Shown piece after piece: positions 42,573 to 51,914 of a stretch of DNA of 64,000 nucleotides; the first letter of the stretch is position 1; every line of letters starts with the position of its first letter. The notes beneath the pieces were generated by a model. That model ran no database searches. It was not told the DNA's origin and saw only the letters and a program-made list of their open reading frames with translations. The DNA is from Antrihabitans stalagmiti (GTDB taxonomy: Bacteria > Actinomycetota > Actinomycetes > Mycobacteriales > Mycobacteriaceae): NCBI RefSeq assembly GCF_016482825.1, contig NZ_JAEMNV010000002.1, positions 1-64,000 of the forward strand. Reading direction: 5' to 3'. The position numbers and the translations under genes were made by a program.

Positions 42573-44042
42573 TCACCTACATACGAGGTTCTCTGCGGGT
42601 GCGGTCAGGTCGGTCAGATAGTCGATCACCGGTTCGTCGACACAATCGACGCCGTAGCGCAGCGCAACACCGTGCTGTTCGGCTTCGTAGGTGATCAACG
42701 AGGCATCCAGTTGCCTGGCGAGTTCGATGCCATCCTCGTGCGGCGTCGCCGGGTCTTTCGTCGTCGAGACGACAACGAGTTCGGGCAGACCCTGCACCGT
42801 GATCTCGTGTGGCGCACCAGTAGGCGGTACCGGCCAGATCGTGCAGGGATCGATCGGCGCATCGGGGGCCGCCGCGGGTGCGGGTGGCGAGTCGACGCAT
42901 CGCACGGCGAGGATGATCTCCTGACGGTTGCCGTAGGTCCCGTCGGGACGACGCGCGTAGACGAAGTCCGCGGCCTCGAGCATGATGTCGCCGCGGCCGT
43001 TGCTGATCTGCTTCAGCGCCCGCGTGAGCACGTCCCATGTCTCCGAACTGTAGAGAAACAGCCCGTAGCCCTGCTGGGCGTCGGTGTAGCTGAGTCCGCG
43101 GCCGTCGGAGGTCCGGGCCGGAGTTGTGATCAGCGGCTCGAACAGGGCGTCCAGAGCTTGGCGGGCGACTGCGGGGTCGGTGCCGACCGGGCAGTCGGCG
43201 GCTTTCGCGCATTCGGCCGCATAGTCGTCGAATGCGGTCGAGAAGCCCTCGTCGATGCCGGCGAGCAGCGGTTCGCTCGGGTTGATCGCACCGTCGAGAA
43301 CCATGGCTCGCACGCGGTCCGGGAACGCCTCCGCGTACTGCGAGCCGATGGCAGTGCCGTACGACTCGCCAAGGTAGGTGAGCTTGTCGTCGCCGAGCAC
43401 AGCCCGGACGATGTCCAGATCTCGAACGACGTCCCGGGTGCCGACGTTGGCCAGCAGATCGAGGCCGGACAGTTCACCGCAGCGGGCCACGTCCTTGCGG
43501 ATCTTGTCGTTCGTTCCCTCCAGCGTGAGGTCGGGATCGAATTCCAGACGAGCCGCGTCGAATTCGGCCGCAGTCGAGCACTGGACGACCGGTAGCGACG
43601 AACCTGTGCCCCGAGGATCGAAGCCGACACGGTCGAACTTTTCGGCGATCGACGTTCCTTCGCCGAGTGTCACCATGTCCAGACCTGACGCCCCGGGCCC
43701 GCCGGGGTTCATCACGAGCGAGCCGATCTTGTCTCCGCTTGCCAGCACCCTCGACAAGGCAACCTGGGCGGTTTTGCCGTCGGGTTTCGAATAGTCCAGT
43801 GGGACAGTCACTCTCGTGCATTGGACGTTGTCGATCGTCTCGTCGATGATTTTGCCGTCGTAGCCGAGGTTCGCACACGACGCCCAGTCGAGCTGCTGGC
43901 TGTAGAAGGGTTCCAGTCGGCCCATCTCGACCGATTGGGCCGAGACGGAACCCTTGTGAAAGCCGACGAGAAAGATCGTCGTGGTCGCAGCAACGCCGGC
44001 CGCGATCGAGACTCCGATGTATCGCTGTTGTGCTCTGCCCAT
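42573..44042 (-). CDS. Secreted alpha/beta hydrolase, TAP/tripeptidyl-aminopeptidase-like
   Basis: The 489-residue protein has an N-terminal hydrophobic segment (YIGVSIAAGVAATTTIFLVGF) acting as signal or anchor. Then follow the TAP-family hydrolase elements: oxyanion region MNPGGPGASG near residue 118, catalytic serine in YLGESYGTAIGSQYA near residue 225, aspartate region LVVVSTTKDPATPHE, and a terminal histidine in QHGVAL with the TAP C-terminal domain ending in Cys-Arg. Similar mycobacterial enzymes cleave peptides or esters at the cell envelope. The second ATG was chosen because AGGA precedes it; a start eight codons earlier is possible. Confidence 0.82.
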   Translation of the reverse strand: MGRAQQRYIGVSIAAGVAATTTIFLVGFHKGSVSAQSVEMGRLEPFYSQQLDWASCANLGYDGKIIDETIDNVQCTRVTVPLDYSKPDGKTAQVALSRVLASGDKIGSLVMNPGGPGASGLDMVTLGEGTSIAEKFDRVGFDPRGTGSSLPVVQCSTAAEFDAARLEFDPDLTLEGTNDKIRKDVARCGELSGLDLLANVGTRDVVRDLDIVRAVLGDDKLTYLGESYGTAIGSQYAEAFPDRVRAMVLDGAINPSEPLLAGIDEGFSTAFDDYAAECAKAADCPVGTDPAVARQALDALFEPLITTPARTSDGRGLSYTDAQQGYGLFLYSSETWDVLTRALKQISNGRGDIMLEAADFVYARRPDGTYGNRQEIILAVRCVDSPPAPAAAPDAPIDPCTIWPVPPTGAPHEITVQGLPELVVVSTTKDPATPHEDGIELARQLDASLITYEAEQHGVALRYGVDCVDEPVIDYLTDLTAPAENLVCR

Positions 44043-44112
44043 GTTCCTGCCAGTCCTCTCGCACACGAATCTCAGTGCAACAAGAGTGCGGAATCAGACG
44101 TGGCGGGGAAAT

Positions 44113-44245
44113 GGGGAGAACTCCCCGTGTTGTTGGACCTCGCCTTCGCTCGGTCGGGGTTGGCGGGCCTTCAGGCGCGGCCTTCCCTCGTCGGCTCGCG
44201 CTTCGCGCATCGCTCCTCAGTCCAGGCCTCGCCGGCCCGACAACC
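44113..44245. repeat. Structured intergenic sequence, possible dispersed repeat
   Basis: Between two minus-strand genes lies a 252-base gap containing a perfect small hairpin GGGGAG-AA-CTCCCC (44113-44126) and a long imperfect hairpin with GTCGGG..GGCG..GGCCT (44154-44171) facing AGGCCTCGCCGGCCCGAC (44224-44241). Runs such as TCGCGCTTCGCGC are self-complementary. It is non-coding in appearance and may be a genome-wide repeat or terminator. Only one copy is in this window. Confidence 0.4.
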
Positions 44246-44294
44246 GTGACACGGGGTCGACGTAGGGCTGCGTCAAACGCGACCGAGGTACAAA

Positions 44295-45200
44295 TTAGAG
44301 ATATTTTCCGTACCAATCGAGCACCTTTGGCCAGATTTGCGCCGCTGCCTGCGGGTCGTATCGCTGCCCGGTGTCGTTGAAGAAGGCGTGATCGGCGCCG
44401 GCGACGGTTACGACTTCGTTGGTCAGACCCGCTTTGTCCAGTGCTGCCGTCGCGGCGTCGCGGCTCGCATTCACCCTGGCGTCCAGTTCGGCGTAGACCG
44501 CGAGCACGGCGGCGTTCGCGCCGGTCAGATCCGATCCGTCGGGTATCGGACCGTAGAAGGGTGCCGCGGCGGACAGGCGCTGCTCCCCCGAGCCGAGCAG
44601 CCGCCAGACCAGCGCACCGCCCATGCAGAAGCCGATCGCGCCGACCTTCTTGCCGGGGACCCGGCGCTGAAGTTCGTCGATCGCGGCCTTCATGTCGGCG
44701 ACCAGCCGCTCCGGCGTTGCCTTCGTCAGTGCGGCGGTGGCTTCGGCGGGGTCGGCAAATGTTGCCGTTCCCCCTTCTTCGGACAGCAGGTCGATCGCGA
44801 GCGCCGAGTAGCCCACACCGGCGAATCTGCCTGCTACGGAACGAATGTGGTCGGTGAGGCCTTTGTTCTCGTGGACGACGAGCACAGCGCCGCGCGGGTC
44901 GGCTGCCGCTGCCCACGCTGCCTGCAACTCGGCCGTCGGGCCTGCGAAGGTGATGGCCTCGGTCGGTAGCGCAGTGTCGAGTCCCGGCGGGGCTGCGTCG
45001 GAAGAGCCGTCGGCGGAAGAGGTCGCTGATGCTTCGGTGTTCGAGTCGCTGTCGGACGAGCACGCGGCGAGCAGCGCGGTCGCTGCGGTGAGTCCGACGC
45101 CGAGCAAGCCGAGCCGCCGCAGCGCCTCCCGCCTCGACATCAATCCGTCAGCGTGATCGACGGCGATTTCTTCTGCGACGTACTGCTGCAACGGCGTCAT
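44295..45200 (-). CDS. Dienelactone-hydrolase family lipoprotein, Tat-exported
   Basis: The 301-residue protein has an N-terminal cytoplasmic stretch (MTPLQQYVAEEIAVDHADG), then a twin-arginine signal SRREALRRLGLLGVGL and lipobox LLAAC, predicting Tat export and lipid anchoring. The mature part is a dienelactone-hydrolase fold with the nucleophile cysteine in GAIGFCMGGALVWRL near residue 190, an aspartate in AVYAELDARV and histidine in AGADHAFFNDTG. The true substrate outside the cell is unknown. The ATG at 45200 was taken because the region before it has no homology and a long poor start. Confidence 0.85.
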   Translation of the reverse strand: MTPLQQYVAEEIAVDHADGLMSRREALRRLGLLGVGLTAATALLAACSSDSDSNTEASATSSADGSSDAAPPGLDTALPTEAITFAGPTAELQAAWAAAADPRGAVLVVHENKGLTDHIRSVAGRFAGVGYSALAIDLLSEEGGTATFADPAEATAALTKATPERLVADMKAAIDELQRRVPGKKVGAIGFCMGGALVWRLLGSGEQRLSAAAPFYGPIPDGSDLTGANAAVLAVYAELDARVNASRDAATAALDKAGLTNEVVTVAGADHAFFNDTGQRYDPQAAAQIWPKVLDWYGKYL

Positions 45201-45271
45201 GGCGACCCTTCGTCGAATTCGACTGCTGCAAACCAACCTAGCCTGATTGCCGAACAAGAGAGGTGAACGCA

Positions 45272-45305
45272 AACGACCCCGGCCACCGTGAGGTGGTCGG
45301 GGTCG
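45272..45305. terminator. Hairpin terminator after etfA
   Basis: GACCCCGGCCACC (45275-45287) pairs with GGTGGTCGGGGTC (45292-45304) around GTGA, with a single G-U or mismatch position. It lies 14 bases after the etfA stop on the minus strand, and the minus-strand RNA continues with GTTTGCGTT, a weak U-rich tail. Confidence 0.75.
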
Positions 45306-45318
45306 GTGAGCGGTATGT

Positions 45319-46275
45319 CTATCCCTTGTGCTTCTTGACTGCTTCGGTCAGCTGCGGGGCAACGTTGAAGAGGTCGCCGACGATGCCGTAGTCCGCAATT
45401 TCGAAGATCGGTGCTTCTTCGTCCTTGTTGACGGCGACGATCGTCTTCGACGTCTGCATGCCTGCGCGGTGCTGGATCGCGCCGGAGATGCCGAGTGCGA
45501 TGTACAGCTGCGGCGAGACGGTCTTGCCGGTCTGACCGACCTGGAACTGACCCGGGTAGTAGCCCGAGTCGACCGCTGCGCGCGAAGCGCCGACGGCTGC
45601 ACCGAGCGAATCGGCGAGCTCCTCGATGACGGAGAACTTGTCCGCGCTACCGACACCGCGGCCACCGGACACGACAACCGTCGCCTCGGTGAGCTCGGGA
45701 CGGTCGCCGCCGACGATCGGATCGACGGACGTGATCTTCACGACGCCGTCTTCCTGTGCGGGCACCTCGACGACAACCTTCTCGCCTGCGCCTGCCTGCG
45801 GTGCAGCCTCGACGGCACCGGGACGGATCGAGATGACCGGAACGTCGCCGGTTGCCTTCGCGTCGACCGTGTAAGCGCCACCGAAGATCGAGTGGACAGC
45901 GCTGCCGTCCGCCTTGACCTCGACGACGTCGGACAGCAGACCCGAGCCGATACGAGCGGCAAGACGTCCGGAGACCTCTTTACCTTCGGCGCTGGCTGCC
46001 GTGATGACGGCGGCCGGGGACACCGACTCGACGAGCGACGCGAGAACGTCGACCTTCGGGGTGACGAGGAAGTTGGTGATGTTGTCGCCTTCGGCGACGT
46101 AGATCTTCTCCGCACCGGCCGCGGCAAGTGCCTCGGCGAGTGCGTCCGCCGTGCCGACCGGGCCGGTGACGACCGCGGACGGCTCGCCAAGTGCGCGGGC
46201 GGCGGTGATGAGTTCGGTGCTGACCTTCTTGACGGCACCTTCGGCGTGCTCGATGAGCACGAGAACCTCTGCCAT
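45319..46275 (-). CDS. etfA: Electron transfer flavoprotein alpha subunit
   Basis: EtfA binds FAD and with EtfB carries electrons from acyl-CoA dehydrogenases to the respiratory chain. The 318-residue protein has the C-terminal FAD domain signature: GGRGVGS near residue 205, [15 protein letters not shown] near 230, and [14 protein letters not shown] and [18 protein letters not shown] near 275-300. AGGAGAAG precedes the ATG. It follows etfB after 38 bases as an operon. The M. tuberculosis equivalent is fixB (Rv3028c). Confidence 0.95.
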   Translation of the reverse strand: MAEVLVLIEHAEGAVKKVSTELITAARALGEPSAVVTGPVGTADALAEALAAAGAEKIYVAEGDNITNFLVTPKVDVLASLVESVSPAAVITAASAEGKEVSGRLAARIGSGLLSDVVEVKADGSAVHSIFGGAYTVDAKATGDVPVISIRPGAVEAAPQAGAGEKVVVEVPAQEDGVVKITSVDPIVGGDRPELTEATVVVSGGRGVGSADKFSVIEELADSLGAAVGASRAAVDSGYYPGQFQVGQTGKTVSPQLYIALGISGAIQHRAGMQTSKTIVAVNKDEEAPIFEIADYGIVGDLFNVAPQLTEAVKKHKG

Positions 46276-46313
46276 AGCTACTTCTCCTGGAATTCGGTTA
46301 CGTGTGGGGTGCG

Positions 46314-47099
46314 TCAGATGATCTTGTTCGACACGAGGTACTTGGCGATCTGCGATCCGCCTTCACCCTCGTCCGCGATGCGCTCACCTGCGGTGCGCGG
46401 CGGCTTCGGCGTCGAAGCCGTGACCGCGGTACCTGCGTTCGCGACGCCGACCGTCTCCGGATCGATGCCGATGTCCGCCAGGGTCAGGGTGCGAACTTCC
46501 TTCTTCTTCGCGGCCATGATGCCCTTGAAGGACGGGAAGCGCGGTTCGTTGATCTTCTCGTTGACGCTCACGATCGCCGGAAGCGTTGCTTCCAGCTTGA
46601 ACACACCTTCGTCGGTCTCGCGCTCGCCGGTGATGGTGTCACCGTCGATTGCCAGCTTGCGCAGGTGCGTGAGCTGCGGGATGCCGAGGTACTCGGCGAT
46701 GATGGCCGGGATCGCACCGATCCGGCCGTCGGTTGCTTCGTTGCCCGCGATGATCAGCTCGATGCCTTCGATCTGCCCGAGTGCACCGGCAAGCGTCCAC
46801 GCGGTCTGTACCGCGTCGGAGCCGTGCAGTGCGGGATCGTTGACGTGCACCGCCTTGTCTGCGCCCATCGAGAGGGCCTTGCGGATTGCGTCGGTGGCGC
46901 GATCGGGACCGGCGGTCAGCACGGTCACCTCGCCGCCGTGGGCTTCTTTGATCAGCAGTGCTTCCTCGACTGCACGCTCGTTGATCTCGTCGAGAACTGC
47001 ATCGGCAGCCTCGCGGTCCAGCGTGAAGTCACCGTCGGTCAGCTTGCGCTCGGACCAGGTATCGGGGACCTGCTTGATCAGTACGACGATGTTCGGCAT
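46314..47099 (-). CDS. etfB: Electron transfer flavoprotein beta subunit
   Basis: EtfB is the AMP-binding partner of EtfA. The 261-residue protein begins PNIVVLIKQVPDTWSERKL and has the family segments NEVRAVEEALLIKEAHGG-type (here ERAVEEALLIKEAHG) near 55 and ELIIAGNEATDGRIGAIPA near 118. A strong AGGAGGTCG lies upstream of the ATG. It is the first gene of etfBA and divergent from the polysaccharide methyltransferase; an operator-like dyad lies between them. Confidence 0.95.
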   Translation of the reverse strand: MPNIVVLIKQVPDTWSERKLTDGDFTLDREAADAVLDEINERAVEEALLIKEAHGGEVTVLTAGPDRATDAIRKALSMGADKAVHVNDPALHGSDAVQTAWTLAGALGQIEGIELIIAGNEATDGRIGAIPAIIAEYLGIPQLTHLRKLAIDGDTITGERETDEGVFKLEATLPAIVSVNEKINEPRFPSFKGIMAAKKKEVRTLTLADIGIDPETVGVANAGTAVTASTPKPPRTAGERIADEGEGGSQIAKYLVSNKII

Positions 47100-47224
47100 G
47101 GGTCTGCGTCGACCTCCTGTAGTAGCTGCATCAGTTCACGGCACTCTGGTGAGCACCGTTCGGCACTGGTGACGACCTTCGCGCTCGGCGCCTAATTGCT
47201 CTGCGAGAGATTACCCCATCCTAT

Positions 47225-47240
47225 GCTACTCACCGGTAAC
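47225..47240. promoter_or_regulatory. Operator-like dyad upstream of etfBA
   Basis: Read on the minus strand, GTTACCGGTGAGTAGC is a 16-base imperfect palindrome (GTTAC facing the complement of GTAGC, one mismatch per arm, with central ACCGGT). It lies about 125 bases before etfB in the divergent region. It could be a TetR-type site linked to fatty-acid oxidation control; the protein is unknown. Confidence 0.35.
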
Positions 47241-47310
47241 ATGGCACAAATCACACGGTGTGCACGACCACGTCACCTGCACCGACACCCGTGGCACTAA
47301 CGTCGATCCG

Positions 47311-48126
47311 ATGAGCGAAGCACCTACGGCGAACCCGGCCGCCTCCAGTGCCGGGGCCCCGGCACTGGACACGGCACTCGACCCGCTGCCTTTGACGGGC
47401 GAGCGGACCGTGCCCGGCATAGCCGAGGAGAACTACTGGTTCCGCCGACACGAGGTGGTCTACCGCGACCTCCTCGCTCGCTGCGCCGACCGCGCGGTAC
47501 TCGAAGCTGGATCCGGAGAAGGCTACGGCGCCAACATGATTGCCGACGTCGCGACATCGGTGATCGGCGTCGACTACGACGTGAGCGCAGTCGAACACGT
47601 CCGCGCTCGCTACCCGCGGGTCGACATGCGGCACGGCAACCTCGCGGCACTGCCGATCGACGACGAATCGGTCGACGTCGTGGTGAATTTCCAGGTCATC
47701 GAACACCTCTGGGACCAACTGCAATTCCTGCGCGAATGCTTCCGCGTGCTGAAGCCGGGCGGCGAACTGCTGATCAGTACACCGAACCGGATCACGTTCT
47801 CCCCGGGGCGTGACACTCCCCTCAACCCGTTTCACACCCGCGAACTCAACGCAGCAGAACTGCGCGAACTTCTCGAAGACGCCGGCTTCACCGTGTCGAT
47901 CCTCACCGGCGTGCATCACGGACCGAGCCTGAAGGCGTTGGACGCAAAACACGGCGGTTCGTTCATCGACGCTCAGATCGAGCGTGCACTCGCGGGCGAG
48001 CCATGGCCCGCCGACCTCACCGCCGACGTTGCCGCCGTCACCACCGACGACTTCGAGATCAGCGAACCGAACATCGATGCCAGCCTCGATCTGCTTGCCA
48101 TCGCAGTGAAACCGACCGATCGGTGA
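47311..48126 (+). CDS. SAM-dependent methyltransferase (Rv3030-like)
   Basis: The 271-residue class I methyltransferase has the SAM-binding motif VLEAGSGEGYGANM near residue 75, an acidic post-I residue in GVDYD, and motif III/IV around VVNFQVIEHLWDQLQFL. The C-terminal part continues with FHTRELNAAELRELLEDAGF. It heads a three-gene run with a GH57 enzyme and a GT4 glucosyltransferase, the same order as Rv3030-Rv3031-Rv3032, a locus tied to 6-O-methylglucose lipopolysaccharide in mycobacteria. A sugar O-methylation role is inferred from context. The ATG at 47311 was preferred; an upstream GTG at 47291 is possible. Confidence 0.8.
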   Translation: MSEAPTANPAASSAGAPALDTALDPLPLTGERTVPGIAEENYWFRRHEVVYRDLLARCADRAVLEAGSGEGYGANMIADVATSVIGVDYDVSAVEHVRARYPRVDMRHGNLAALPIDDESVDVVVNFQVIEHLWDQLQFLRECFRVLKPGGELLISTPNRITFSPGRDTPLNPFHTRELNAAELRELLEDAGFTVSILTGVHHGPSLKALDAKHGGSFIDAQIERALAGEPWPADLTADVAAVTTDDFEISEPNIDASLDLLAIAVKPTDR

Positions 48127-49670
48127 CGACCGCACGCCGCGAACCGGGAATGTTTGCCCTGGTCCTGCATTCCCACCTCCCGTGGCTCGCCAATCACGGT
48201 AGGTGGCCGGTCGGCGAAGAATGGCTCTACCAGTCCTGGGCAGCGTCCTACCTGCCCGTCGTCGGTGTTCTGAAAAGGCTTGCCGCAGAAGGCCGAACCG
48301 GACTGTTGAGCCTCGGCGTCACCCCTGTTCTCGCGGCCCAACTCGACGACCCGCATTCGCTCGCAGGCATGCATCATTGGCTCGGCAACTGGCAGTTGCG
48401 CGCCAACGAAGCCGCACTGATGCACAGTGCCGCGCACCGCGAACTCGGCGCGCGCGAGCATCGCCTCGCGGCGGCAGCACTCGACGACTTCGAGACCAAC
48501 TGGCGCCACGGCAGTTCCCCACTACTGCGGGGCCTGATCGACTCCGGTGCCATCGAACTGCTCGGCGGACCGCTCGCCCATCCGTTCCAGCCGCTGCTCG
48601 ACCAACGACTTCGCGCTTTCTCGCTCTCCGAAGGCCTCGCCGACGCGAACGAACGCTGGGGTTCGCGCCCGACCGGAATCTGGGCACCGGAGTGCGGCTA
48701 CACCCCTGGCATGGAACTCGACTACGACGACGCAGGTATCGGCCACTTCATGGTCGACGGACCCGCATTCCGCGGTGACACCTCCCTCGGACGTCCGGTC
48801 CGCGACGCCGAGGTCGTCGCATTCGGACGCGATCTGCAGGTCAGCTACCGCGTATGGTCACCCAAATCGGGCTATCCCGGCCACGCCGCGTACCGCGATT
48901 TCCATACCTACGATCACGACACAGGCCTCAAAGCGTCACGCGTGACGGGTCGGACCGTCGCAGGGGCAGACAAAGCGCCGTACGACCCGGAACTCGCGAG
49001 CGCCGCGATTACACGGCACGTCGACGACTTCGTCGAGGTCGTCCGCAAGCGCCTGCGATCGGAAGCCGACCGCATCGGTCGTCCCGCGTTGGTCGTCGCA
49101 GCGTTCGACACCGAGCTGTTCGGACACTGGTGGCACGAGGGTCCACAATGGCTCGACCAGGTCCTACGCGCGCTGCCCGAAGCCGGCATCGACATCGGCA
49201 CACTGGCAAGCGCACGCGAGCGGGGTTACGTCGGCGAACCGGTGCAACTGCACGACTCGTCGTGGGGGTCCGGCAAGGACTGGCGAGTGTGGGCGGGCGA
49301 TCAGGTCAAGGACCTCGTTGCACTCAACGACGAGGTCGTCCGTACAGCACTCGACACCGTCGACAAGGACAGGTCGGGCAGCACGGGCCTCGAACTTCGC
49401 AACCCTGTCAACGATCAACTGCTCCGCGAGGCGCTGCTGACCGTGTCCAGCGACTGGGCGTTTATGGTCAGCAAGGACTCTGCGGCCGGGTATGCACGTG
49501 ACCGCGCGCACCTGCACGCACACGCCGTTCGTGAGATCGCGGAGGCGGCAGCATCGGGTCAACTCGCGCGAGCACACCGTTTAGCGGCAGGATGGGCGCA
49601 GGCCGACGGATTGTTTCCGGGACTCGACGCGCGCAGACTGCCGAATAGAGAATCGGCAACGAGAGCCTGA
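48123..49670 (+). CDS. GH57-family 1,4-alpha-glucan branching enzyme
   Basis: GH57 branching enzymes cut and re-attach alpha-1,4-glucan chains as alpha-1,6 branches. The 515-residue protein has the family N-terminus FALVLHSHLPWL, the nucleophile glutamate region GIWAPECGYTPGME near residue 185, and the acid/base aspartate region VAAFDTELFGHWWHEGP near residue 330. The start GTG overlaps the methyltransferase stop (GTGA). It matches Rv3031. In mycobacteria this locus builds the methylglucose polysaccharide, and branching would be consistent with its beta-1,3/alpha-1,6-branched structure; activity here is inferred. Confidence 0.88.
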   Translation: MTTARREPGMFALVLHSHLPWLANHGRWPVGEEWLYQSWAASYLPVVGVLKRLAAEGRTGLLSLGVTPVLAAQLDDPHSLAGMHHWLGNWQLRANEAALMHSAAHRELGAREHRLAAAALDDFETNWRHGSSPLLRGLIDSGAIELLGGPLAHPFQPLLDQRLRAFSLSEGLADANERWGSRPTGIWAPECGYTPGMELDYDDAGIGHFMVDGPAFRGDTSLGRPVRDAEVVAFGRDLQVSYRVWSPKSGYPGHAAYRDFHTYDHDTGLKASRVTGRTVAGADKAPYDPELASAAITRHVDDFVEVVRKRLRSEADRIGRPALVVAAFDTELFGHWWHEGPQWLDQVLRALPEAGIDIGTLASARERGYVGEPVQLHDSSWGSGKDWRVWAGDQVKDLVALNDEVVRTALDTVDKDRSGSTGLELRNPVNDQLLREALLTVSSDWAFMVSKDSAAGYARDRAHLHAHAVREIAEAAASGQLARAHRLAAGWAQADGLFPGLDARRLPNRESATRA

Positions 49671-49738
49671 CCATGACGACGAAGCAACTTCACGGGTCAC
49701 AACAGGGGTCGTCACACAGGCAGTTGCCAGGGAGCCGC

Positions 49739-51004
49739 ATGAAGATCTTGATGGTGTCGTGGGAGTACCCACCCGTCGTCGTCGGCGGGCTGGGTCGACA
49801 CGTCCATCATCTTGCGACCGAGTTGGCTGCAGCGGGACACGAGGTCGTCGTGTTGTCCCGACGACCGACCGGTTCCGACGCTGCAACCCACCCCACGCAC
49901 TCCCACATCGCCGAGGGCGTTCTTGTCGTCGCTGTCGCCGAGGATCCGCCGCACTTCAACTTCGGTGAAGACATGCTCGCCTGGACCCTCGCCATGGGCC
50001 ACGCGATGGTCCGGGCCGGAATTGCACTCGGCAAACCCGGAGTCGGTGACGGCTGGCAACCCGATGTCGTCCACGCGCACGACTGGCTCGTCGCCCACCC
50101 GGCGATCGCGCTGGCCGAGTTCTACGACGTTCCACTCGTCTCGACGCTGCATGCGACCGAGGCAGGTAGGCACAGCGGCTGGGTGTCTGGTGTCATCAAC
50201 CGTCAGGTGCACTCGGTCGAATGGTGGCTCGCCAACGATTCCGATGCGCTGATCACCTGTTCGTCGTCGATGCGGGACGAGGTCAGCAGGCTCTACGGCA
50301 GCAAGCTGGGGCCGATCACCGTGATTCGCAACGGTATCGACGTCACGACCTGGAGTTTCCGACCACGGCAACCGCGGTCGGGGCCTGCACGATTGCTCTA
50401 CGTCGGACGACTGGAATACGAGAAGGGAATCCAGGACGCGATTGCAGCGCTCCCCCGAATCCGGCGCAGTCACCCCGGAACCACACTTGCGATCGCCGGC
50501 GAGGGCACCCAGTTCGATTGGCTCTACGAACTTGCGCGCACCCACCGCGTCGCACGGTCGGTGTCGTTCCTCGGCAGCCTCGGACACACCGAACTGCTCA
50601 GCTGGTTGCACGCGGCGGACGCGATCGTACTGCCGAGCCGCTACGAGCCCTTCGGCATCATCGCACTCGAAGCAGCTGCTGCGGGAACACCTTTGGTCAC
50701 CTCGACCGCGGGCGGACTCGGCGAAGCCGTCGTCGACGGCGTCACCGGCTTGTCGTTCGAACCCGGCGACGTCGCAGGTTTGACCTCAGCGGTCAGGGAG
50801 ACCCTCGACGATCCAGCCGCAGCACAGCTTCGAGCAACCGCCGCCCGAGAGCGACTCACCTCGGATTTCGACTGGCACGTCGTCGCTGCCGAGACCACGC
50901 AGGTGTATCAGAGTGCCAAGCGTCGGGTGAGGCATCCGCTCACCAGGCCGGAAGTTGTGAAACGTCCACTCCCCGAACGGGATCCCGCATCGCCGTTGCT
51001 GTAA
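49739..51004 (+). CDS. GT4 alpha-glucosyltransferase (Rv3032-like)
   Basis: The 421-residue GT-B enzyme has the glycogen-synthase-like opening ILMVSWEYPPVVVGGLGRHV, DVVHAHDWLVAHPAIAL near residue 118, and the donor-site ESRYEPFGIIALEAAAAGTP-type segment (here PSRYEPFGIIALEAAAAG) near residue 300. In mycobacteria Rv3032 elongates alpha-1,4-glucose chains of methylglucose lipopolysaccharide and contributes to glycogen. The ATG at 49739 has GGGAG upstream; an ATG at 49673, two bases after the previous stop, is possible. Last gene of the methyltransferase-GH57-GT4 unit. Confidence 0.9.
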   Translation: MKILMVSWEYPPVVVGGLGRHVHHLATELAAAGHEVVVLSRRPTGSDAATHPTHSHIAEGVLVVAVAEDPPHFNFGEDMLAWTLAMGHAMVRAGIALGKPGVGDGWQPDVVHAHDWLVAHPAIALAEFYDVPLVSTLHATEAGRHSGWVSGVINRQVHSVEWWLANDSDALITCSSSMRDEVSRLYGSKLGPITVIRNGIDVTTWSFRPRQPRSGPARLLYVGRLEYEKGIQDAIAALPRIRRSHPGTTLAIAGEGTQFDWLYELARTHRVARSVSFLGSLGHTELLSWLHAADAIVLPSRYEPFGIIALEAAAAGTPLVTSTAGGLGEAVVDGVTGLSFEPGDVAGLTSAVRETLDDPAAAQLRATAARERLTSDFDWHVVAAETTQVYQSAKRRVRHPLTRPEVVKRPLPERDPASPLL

Positions 51005-51016
51005 CTCGCTGCGGCG

Positions 51017-51781
51017 TCAGGGTGTTGCGTCGAGCTCGTCGTTGAGTCCTGCCGCCTTTTTCCGCGCGATATCTTCCAGCGCTGCAATATATTTCGCCCG
51101 ATCGGCCGCGCCGGCCTCCCACGCGTCCTTGCGGTTCTTGACGACCTTCGCGGGTGCTCCCACCGCGATGCTGTAATCCGGGATCTCACCCTTCACAACC
51201 GCGTGCGAGCCGAGCACACAGCCGCGGCCGACCCGCGTACCGCGCAACACGGTCACCTTCGCCGCGACCCAGGTGTCCGGCCCGATCCGAACGGGACCCT
51301 TGAGGATGCCCTGATCCTTGATGGGAACGGTCACGTCGTCCATACGGTGGTCGAAGTCGCAGATGTAGCACCAGTCCGCAACAAGCGTCGACGACCCGAT
51401 CTCGATATCGAGGTAGGCGTTGACGACGTTGTCCTTGCCGAACACGGCTTTGTCGCCGATCCGCAACGAACCCTCGTGGCACCGGATCGCGTTGCCGTCG
51501 CCGATGTGGACCCAGCGCCCGATCTCCATCCTGGCCAGGTCGGGCGTCGCGTGGATCTCGACGTTCTTGCCGAGGAAGACCATGCCACGCAGGACGATAT
51601 GCGGATTGGCCAGCTTGAACTTCGCGAGCCGGTAGTAGCGGACCAGGTACCAGGGCGTGTACGCCTTGTTCGCCTTGACCCAGCGCAACGACTCCATCGT
51701 CAGGAATTTGGCCTGATCGGGATCGCTGCGGCGCGAACCGCGCCATCTCGTACGCAGCGGGGCGCCCCACATACTCGTCAT
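51017..51781 (-). CDS. Left-handed beta-helix (hexapeptide) acyltransferase
   Basis: The 254-residue protein has hexapeptide-repeat coils in the middle and C-terminal half (EIGRWVHIGDGNAIRCHEGSL, then VRIGPDTWVAAKVTVLRGTRV and GCVLGSHAVVKGEIPDYSIA in shorter pieces), typical of sugar or antibiotic O-acetyltransferases. It closely resembles Rv3034c in M. tuberculosis, also beside the GT4 gene. A role in acylating the methylglucose polysaccharide is plausible from position only. The ATG giving TSMWGAPLRTRW was chosen over one 12 codons earlier by match to that relative. Confidence 0.8.
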   Translation of the reverse strand: MTSMWGAPLRTRWRGSRRSDPDQAKFLTMESLRWVKANKAYTPWYLVRYYRLAKFKLANPHIVLRGMVFLGKNVEIHATPDLARMEIGRWVHIGDGNAIRCHEGSLRIGDKAVFGKDNVVNAYLDIEIGSSTLVADWCYICDFDHRMDDVTVPIKDQGILKGPVRIGPDTWVAAKVTVLRGTRVGRGCVLGSHAVVKGEIPDYSIAVGAPAKVVKNRKDAWEAGAADRAKYIAALEDIARKKAAGLNDELDATP

Positions 51782-51914
51782 GGTCGGCCAGCCTACTTTC
51801 GCCCCTTCGGCCACCACCCACGGGTTGTCCGGTACCCGAGCGGTCGGGTGGTCGCGATAGTCTCGTGCGGATTCGTAGCGCAGGTCCTATGACGGGTCGG
51901 ACTAGGAGAAGAGA

